Source: SXTU01 sp964496695
GTDB lineage: Bacteria; Verrucomicrobiota; Verrucomicrobiia; Limisphaerales; SXTU01
Assembly: GCA_964496695.1 (NCBI GenBank)
Contig: CAZCBE010000004.1
Span: forward strand, 69,847-133,846
Direction of reading: 5' to 3'
DNA: 64,000 nt
Part shown: piece by piece, positions 54,101 through 63,100 of the stretch
How positions within the stretch are numbered: the stretch's first letter is position 1
Layout: each line of letters opens with the position of its first letter
The notes under the pieces: model-generated
What the model was told of the DNA's origin: nothing
Databases searched by the model: none
The model's input: the letters and a program-made list of their open reading frames with translations, nothing else
Program-made: the position numbers and the translations under genes

Positions 54101-57100
54101 CGAGCTTCGACGGCACCTTCACGCTGCAGTCCGTGAGCAGCAACACGCTGACCTACGCCAAGACGGCAGCGAACGTGGCCAGCACCGCCGTCAGCCCGCG
54201 CGGTCTGGTGGGCGTGACGAGCCGGCCGGTGAACCGGTTGGTGAAGCTGGGCAACTCCGGTGCGCTGGACTCGTCGTTCCGCGACAAGGTCGGCACGGGT
54301 CCCGGCGGAAGCGTCATGAGCGTGGTGCGGCTCAATCCCAGCGTGGTGGGCGATGACTTCCTGGTGGGCGGCAGCTTCAGCGGGACGGGCTTCGGCGTGA
54401 CGGTGGTCAACAAGGCGTTGGGCGCCGGAAGCGCCACGTTGCAGACACTCGCTGCGCACGGGTTGAGCGTGGGCGATTTGGTGGTCGTCAGCGGGGTGGA
54501 CTCCACGTTTGACGGAACGTATGCCGTGGCCACGGTGGATATACCGCTGACCGGCACAACTTTCACTTACACGCGGCCAGGCGGAACACTGGCATCCACG
54601 CCGGTGGCCACGGCCGCCAGCGCCACGCGCGGGGGAATGCTCTTCAACCGCATGGTGCAGTTGAACAATGACGGCACGGTGGACACGGCATTCCAGACTC
54701 CGCTCGGCTTTGGCACGGGCTTTGACAACACGGTCAACACCATCTCCACCCAGACGGTGGCGAGCGTGAACTACTATGTGGTGGGCGGCGCCTTCACGAG
54801 CTACAAGGGCATCGGCGGACCGGGCTATGACTATCTGGTCCGCCTGTCCGCCGGCGCGGCGCTGGACAAGTCGTTCGATGTAGGCACCGGCGCGGATGCG
54901 AGCGTGCTTACGCTGGCTCAGGCGGGGGGCAACAAGCTGGTGGTGGGCGGAGCGTTCACCAACCTCGCGGGCGTGGCGCGCAGCCAGGTGGGCCGCTTCA
55001 ATGCCGAGGGCACGCTGGACACGGCGTTTGTCCCGGCCACGTTGCTCTTCGCGGGTGGCGGGCCCATCGTCAACTCGGTGGCGGTGGACAACAATTCCAA
55101 TCCGTTCCTGACGGTGAACGTCGGGAAGGTGGTGATCGGTGGCCAGTTCACGAATGCCGGCGGTGCTTTGCGCGGGCGGGTCGCGCGGCTGAACTCCGAC
55201 GGCTCCTTGGACACCAGCTTCATGAACAACTTGCCGGGGGCGGACAACACGATCAACGCCGTAGTGGTGCAGACCAATGGCCAGGTGATCATCGCCGGCC
55301 AGTTCACCACGGTCAACGGCACCAGCCGGGGTGGCGTGGCGCGTTTGAACACGGACGGCTCGCTGGACACCACGTTCCTGAACGGCCTCTCCGGTGCGGA
55401 CGCCGCCGTGCGCGCCATCCTGCTGGACGAGGCCAACAACCGGGTCTATGTCGCCGGTGACTTCAACACGATGAACGGAACGGCGCACAGCAAGGTCGCC
55501 CGGCTGAGCCTGACCGATGGTTCGATCGACAACTCGCCGGCTTTCGCCTCTCCGACCTTCGACAGTTCTATCCGGGCGCTGGCCTTTGCCGCGAACGGCG
55601 ATCTGCTGGTCGGCGGCGACTTCACTTTGGCGGGGGGCAATGCGCGTGGACGCATCGCGCGGCTGAACACGTCCGGCACTTTGCAGGGCTTCCTGAATGC
55701 CTCCGGTGCGGACAACTCGGTGCTGGCGATCAGCGTGCAGAGCGACGGCCAGATTTTGGTGGGCGGCACGTTCACCTCGTTCAATGGCCAGAGCCGGAGC
55801 CGGGTGGCCCGGATGGACAATGCCGGCACGCTGGACACGGGCATCAACTTCGGTGTCGGAGCCGACAATTTTGTCGGGGCCATCATCGTGCAGTCCGACG
55901 GGCGGCTGGTGCTCGGCGGCGCATTCACCACCTTCAATGGCCAGCCTGCTTTGCGGCTGGTCCGGCTGGAGTCGGGAGTGAACAGCGGGAACGGCACCTT
56001 TGACTTCGGTTCCGCCACCTACTCTGTCACCGAATCCACGAGCAGCGCCACTGTCACCATTGTGCGCAGCGGCGGCTTGAGCGGTTCGGTGACCGTGACC
56101 TATGCCTTGGGGGCTGGGGCGGGTAATGTTGCGAGCACCACGCCGGCCGGGGCCACCGGGCTGGTCTTCAGCCAGGGTGAGGTGACCAAGACCTTCCTGG
56201 TCAATTTGCTGGGCTCCGATCTGATCGACAACACTCCGCTGGCGGACCGGACGACGGTGATCAACCTTCAGGCCGCCACCGGTGGCGGGGTGGTGGGCAG
56301 TTCGATTCCGGCGACCACGCTGACCATCCGTGATGACGACAGCATTCTCGGCTTCTCCGTGGCCACGATGTCCGTGAGCGAAGGCGCCGGCACGGCGACC
56401 GTCACCGTGCGCCGCATCGGGGGCAGCGCCGGCGTGGTCACCAACAGCTACACCACGGTGGCGGAGACGGGTTTTGGCAAGGCTGCGGCCGGGGTTGATT
56501 ATACCAATACCAGCGGGTTCCTGGTCTTCAATGACGGCGTGACGAACCTGACCTTCACCGTTCCCATCACCCAGGACCTGCTCTCCGAGGGCGACGAAAA
56601 CTTTGTGGTCACGAACACGATTGCCGGACGCCAGACGGGCCAGCCTGCGGGCGTCAGTGTTCAGCTTGCCGCCTTGGCCGGGACAACTTTCGGCGGCCAG
56701 ACGGTCTATCTCACCAACACCGTGACGATTTTGGATGACGAAAGCAGCCCGGGAACACTGGGCTTTCAGCTTGCGGCGGACACGGTGCTGGAGGACACGC
56801 CCGGCACTTACACCGTCACCGTGCTGCGCAGCGGCGGCACTGCCGGCTCCGTAAACGTGGATTACACGGTGATCGGTGGCACGGCCACGGGTGCGGGTGA
56901 TGATTACACGTTTACTCCCGGCACCCTGATTTTTGCCAACGGCGAATTCCTGAAGACCTTCTCGATCGCCATTGTGGCGGACACCAAGGTGGAGGGGGAT
57001 GAAACGGTCCTGCTACGTCTGAGCAGTCCCTCGGGCAGCCCGTTGCCGCCGTCGCTCGGCCAGAGCAACATGACCCTGACGATCGTGGACAACGACAGCG

Positions 57101-60100
57101 CGCTGGCCTTCACCCAGTCGGCCTATCTGGTCAGCGAAACCAATGGCACGGTTACCGTCACCGTGCATCGCACGGGTGGCACGAACAGCGCGATCTCGGC
57201 CTACTACGACACCACCGACGGCACGGCGGTCCAGCCCGGTGACTACCGGGCGATCCCGGGTCTTCAGTCCGCCACGGTGGCGGCGGCTTCCGACAACTTT
57301 ACGGTCACCACGCGGCTGACGGACGGAAACACCGTGGTGTTCACTGGCAGTTCGCTGCCGGCGGGCAACGTGGCGGCGAATGTGGCGTATGTGGTGACCA
57401 ACGCCACGGCCACGACCTTCAAGGTGCTTACGAATGGCGTGCTGCTGGATGTGACGGCGGACGTGGCGGCGAACCTGAACGTCCAGCCCGGGCTGGTCTG
57501 GGCGGTGGGTGACAACACGGACAAGTCCTTCACCATCGTGGTGAATGATGATCTCACCATCAACGAAGGGCTGGAACGCTTCTCCGTGAACTTGGCCGCC
57601 GGCCCGGGCAGCCCGGCGGCCGTGGTGACGACGCCGGTCGCCGTGGTGTTGATCCAGGACAATGACACGGTGGGCGGCGGGGCGGATGCGGGCTACGGCC
57701 TGGGGGCCGGACCGGACAACGCGGTGAGCGCCTCGGCGGTGCAGGACGACGGCAAGTTGATCGTGGCCGGCACCTTCACCAACTACAACCGCGTCGTCCG
57801 CGGCCGGGTGCTGCGCTTGAACGTGGACGGCACGCTGGACACGACCTTCCTCAATGGCCTAGCGGGGGCCACCAACGGTCCCGTCACTGCCGTGGCCATT
57901 GACCGCAACGTCAATCCTCTACAATCGGGCAACGTGGGCAAGGTCATCATCGGCGGCTCCTTCACGAACGTGAACGGCACGGCACGGACGAATCTCGCGC
58001 GGCTCAACAGCGACGGCACGGTGGACGCAAGCTTCGTGCCGGTCAGCACGACGCCGTTCAACGGGCCGGTGCAGGCGGCGGCGGTGCAGGCGGACGGCAA
58101 GGTGATTGTGGCCGGTGCCTTCACGGTTTCGGGCCGGCAGAACGTGGTGCGCTTGAACGCGGATGGCACGCTGGATACGACCTTCCTGAACGGTCTGGCG
58201 GGGGCGGATGCCACCGTGCAGGCGGTGCTGGTCCAGAGCGACGGCAAGATCGTCATCGGTGGTGACTTCACCAGCGTCAACGGCGTCAATCTTAACCGGC
58301 TGGCGCGGCTGAACACGGACGGCTCGATTGACAGTTCCTTTAATCCGGGCGGCGGGGCCAATGCCACGGTGCGGGCACTGGACACGAACACCGTTTCAGG
58401 CGACTACCTGATGGTGGCCGGCGACTTTACCGGACCCTCGTTTCGGGCGGCGGTGACCAACAAGGCGGCCAGCGGGACGGCGGTCACCCTGACCCTCACC
58501 GGCACGCCGACCTCGTATTCGATCGGGGTTGGTTCGCAGGTCACCGTGAATCTGGGTGACGCGGTGTTTGACGGCACGTTTGCCGTGGCCGCGTTTGACG
58601 ACACGGCCCGGACGATCACCTTTACGCGGGCCACCGCCGTGGTGGCCGCGATCGCGGTGAGTCCGGCCGGCCAGGCGGGCTTGCAGGGGCAGCCGGTGAA
58701 CCGCGTGGCGCGGCTGGTCAGAACGACCGGGGCGCTGGACACTGACTTCACGGACAGAGTGGGCACCGGCCCGAACGGTTCGGTCACTTCACTGGCGCGA
58801 CAGAGCGATGGCAAATACTGGGTGGCCGGTGATTTCAGCGGCACCGGGTTTGGGGTGGCCGTGACCACGCGCGAGGGCAAGAATGTAAGCGGCCTTGCGG
58901 AACTCACTGCCTCGAGCGCGCACGGTCTGGTCGTGGGTGATGTGGTCGTGGTCAGCGGGGTGAACGATACTGCGGACACCAGCTTCGACGGCACCTACAC
59001 GGTGACGGCGATCAGCGGGTTGACTTTCCAATACCTCCGGACGTCGGGCGGGGTGAGCGCGCCGGCGAGCGTGGCTCCGCGCGGCTTCGCCACCAAGGGC
59101 AACCGCCTGCTCGCCCGGCTCGCCCGCCTGAACGCCGATGGCAGCCTGGACACGACCATCAGCACGGACAGCGGCTTCAACGCGGTGGTCAACACGCTGG
59201 CGCTGCAGACCAGCGGCAGTTCCGTCTATCTGGTGGCGGGCGGCAATTTCACAAGTTATGCGGGCTTGGGCGGGACGAGCCATGACTACTTGGTCCGGCT
59301 GCTCGCCGGCACGGCGGCGCTGGACACGGCCTTCAATCCCGGCACCGGTGCGGATGCGGCGATCAACGCCCTGGCGGTGGAGCCGGGCTTTGGTGGCCGG
59401 ACGGTCATCGGCGGTGCCTTTGCCAACTTCAGCGGCCTGGCGGCGGCGCGCGTGGCCCGCATCAGCGCGGATGGCACCCTGGATGCCACTTTCACGGCCC
59501 CCGCGTTCCTGCTGGCCGGCGGAACCGCCGTGGTCAATGGCGTGGCGCTGGACCGCAATACCAACCAGTTCCTGACGGTCAATGTCGGCAAGGTGGTCGT
59601 CGGCGGTGCCTTTACCAGCATTGGCGGCACGGCGCGGAACCGGGTCGCGCGGCTCAATTCGGACGGCACGCTGGATGCCACGTTCCTGAGCGGCCTGTCG
59701 GGAGCGGACAACACCGTGGACGCCGTGGCCGTGCAAAACGACGGCAAGGTGCTGCTGGTCGGCTCCTTCTCCAGCGTGAACGGGACTTCCCGCGGTGGCG
59801 TCGCGCGGTTGAACGCGGACGGTTCGCTTGACACGTCGTTCATGAACGGCTTGTCCGGGGCGGATGCGGAAGTGCGCGCGGTGCTGGTGGATGAGTTGAA
59901 TGGCTTCATCTATATCGGCGGCGATTTCACCACCGTGAACGGCACGCCGCGGAGCCGGGTGGCGCGGCTCTCCCAGGCCACCGGCGCGCTGGATACGGGC
60001 TACAGCTTGGGGGGCGGGACCATCAACGGTGCCGTGCGCGCGCTGGCACTCAATGTCGGCGGTGAACTCTTCATCGGCGGTGACTTCACCACGGTGGGTG

Positions 60101-63100
60101 CCGGCAGCCGGAACCGGCTGGCCAAGCTGGCGGCCGGTGGCACGCTCGATGGATTTTTCCTGGCCACGGCGGGCGACGGCCTCGACGGATTCGTTTCGAG
60201 TCTGACGTTGCAGCGCCTGGCCGGTGGCACGGACCTGCTGCTGGTGGGCGGTGGATTTACCAGCTTCACCAAGTCGGCCACGAGTTTCACGCGCAACGGG
60301 CTGGCCCGGCTGAGCGCGGTGGGGACGAGTGAAGCAGGCGCGGCGGACCCCAGCATCAACTTCGGCACCGGGGCCAGCGCGCAGGTTAACGCAGTCGGAG
60401 TGCAGGGTGACGGACGCCTCGTGGCGGCGGGCGCGTTCACGGCATTCAATGGCAGCGCGGCCGGCCGGATTGTGCGGCTGGATGGCGGGCAGAACACCGA
60501 CAACGGCACGTTCAGTTTCAGCAGCGCGACCTACACCACCACGGAGAGCGCCGGGACGACGACCATCATCGTTAACCGGGCCGGCGGGCTAAATGGTGCG
60601 GCCTCGGTGAACTTCAGCCTGTTGCCCGCACTGGCGACGGTGCCCAGCAGCCCGCTTGCGTTTGTGGACGGCCAGGCCAGCAGCAGCTTCGTCGTGACGC
60701 TGCCTGCGGACGACAGCAATCCGGAGGCGGACGCGACGGTGGCCCTCTCGCTGCCGGTGCAGACAGGAGTGACGGTGATTCAGTCGGCCACCCTGACCGT
60801 CCGCGATGACGACAGCGTAATTGGCTATGCGTTGAGCGGCTTCACGGTGACCGAAGGCGGCACGGCCGTGATCAGCGTCCGGCGTGCGGGCGGCACTGCG
60901 GGCACCGTCACCGTGGGGTATGCCACGGTGGCGGAGACGGGCTTTGCGAAGGCCACGGCGGGGATTGATTATACCGGGGTGACGAACACGCTGGTCTTCG
61001 CGGACGGGGTCACCAATCTGACGTTCAGCGTGGTGATCCTGCCGGACCTGATCGCGGAAGTGCCGGAGACGGTGCGGCTGATCCTGACGAACCTTGTGGC
61101 GGGCGTCGGGGCGAATGCGACGCTGGCGGCGGTGGGCGGGCAGACGGTGCTGCTGAGCCAGACGGTCTATGGCGAGGCCACGCTGACGATCCAGGACGAC
61201 GAGAGCGCGCCGGGTGTGCTGGGCTTCGAGTCGGCGGTCTATGCCATCACCGAGGAGGCGGCCGACGGGGTGACGGCGACCAATCTGGTGGTGAATGTGC
61301 AACGTAGTGGCGGCAGCGCGGGCACGGTGACGGTGCAATACAACACGGCGAACGGGACGGCGACGAACGGGACTGCCCCGCTGGGCGATTATACGGCGAC
61401 GAACAACACGCTGACGTTTGCGAACGGCGAAATCGTGAAGACCTTCACGGTGGCCATCCGGCAGGACGCGCTGGTGGAGGGGAACGAGACCTTTACGCTG
61501 ACGCTCAGCGGGCAGACGGGCGGGGCGACGCTGGGGGTGGCGAGCGCGGTGGTGACGATCGTGGACAATGACAGTGCGCTGGCGTTCACGCAGCCGGCGT
61601 ATCTGGTGGGGGAGACGAACGGGAGCGTGACGGTGACAGTGCGCCGGAGCGGTGGCACCAACGGGGTGGTGAGCGCATTCTACAGCACCAGCGACCTGAC
61701 GCCGGTTTCGGCGGCCGCCGGGAGCGATTACACGGCGATCCCCGGCAGCCAGGCGGTGACTGCGGGGCAGGCGGGCGACCTGTTCACGGCGGGGTTGCGG
61801 GTGACGGACGGGAACCCGGTGGTGTTCAGCGGGATACCGGCGGGGAATGTGGCGACGAACGTGGCGTATGTGGTGACCAACGCGACGGCGACGACGTTCA
61901 GGGTGCTGACCAACGGGGCGGTGCTGGACGTGACGGCGGACATCTCGGCGAACTTGAACGTGCGGCCGGGGCTGGTGTGGGCGAACGGCGACGTGGCGGA
62001 CAAGACGTTCATTGTGCCAATCGCGGATGACCTGTCGGTGGAGGGCGCGGAGACCTTCACGGTCAACCTGACCGAGGGCAGCGCCCCGAACGGCACCGTA
62101 GTGGTGACGGCGCGCGCGGCGGTGGTGACCATTCTGGACAACGACGGCGCGGGCGGCGGGTTGGACAGCGGCTACGCCCTCGGCTCCGGCGTCGGCGGCG
62201 CGGTCACGGCGACGGTCGTGCAGCCGGATGCCAAGGTGGTCGTGGCGGGTGTGTTCACGAGCTACAACGGGGTGACGCGCAACCGCATCCTGCGGTTGAA
62301 CACGGATGGCACGCTCGACACAGGATTCCAAAACGCGCTGACCGGGGCGGACAATACGGTCAATGCGCTGGCCGTGGACGCGAACACCAATCCGTTGTTG
62401 ACCGCGAACGTGGGCAAGGTGGTCATCGGTGGAGCGTTCGGCACCGTGAACGCCACGGCGCGCCTCCGCGTGGCCCGGCTCAACGCGGACGGCACGCTGG
62501 ATGCCGGCTTCGTGCCGGCGGCGGTGGTCGGGACGGTCTTCAGCGTGGCCGTCCAGCCTGACGGCAAGGTGCTCGTGGCGGGCAGCCTCACGGTTGGCAC
62601 ACGGCTGAACGTGGTGCGTCTGAATGCCGACGGGACGCTGGACACGACCTTCCTCAACGGCCTGACCGGTCCGAACAACACGGTGCAGGCGATGCTGGTG
62701 CAGGCCGATGGCAAGCTCATCATCGGCGGCGACTTCACGAGCGTGAACGGGGTGAATGTGAACCGCCTCGCGCGGCTGAACACCGACGGTTCGCTGGACA
62801 GCACCTTTGATGTGAAGGCCGGCGCGAACGCAACGGTGCGGGCGCTGACGTTCGACCTGACGAGCATTGTGGCGGGCGGCGATTTCACTGGTCCCTCGTT
62901 CGGCGCGGCGGTGACCAACAAGCTGCTGACAAACAATGTGGCGGCGCTGACCACGGCGACCGCCCATGGCTTCGGTGTGAACGACGTGGTGACGGTGAGT
63001 TTGGGCGACGCGACCTTCGACGGCACCTTCACGGTCACGGGGGTTACCCAGTTCACGTTCACCTACACACGGACGGCGGCGGATGTGGTGGGCACGGCGG

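Noticed and set aside
50617..55488. A 1,623-codon open frame on the minus strand inside the giant gene (also 60589-63543, 984 codons)
   Set aside because: It is antisense to a frame with clear delta-60 and Calx-beta domains. Its own translation is Arg/His/Gly/Val-rich with no domain. High GC and repeated codons keep the opposite frame open.
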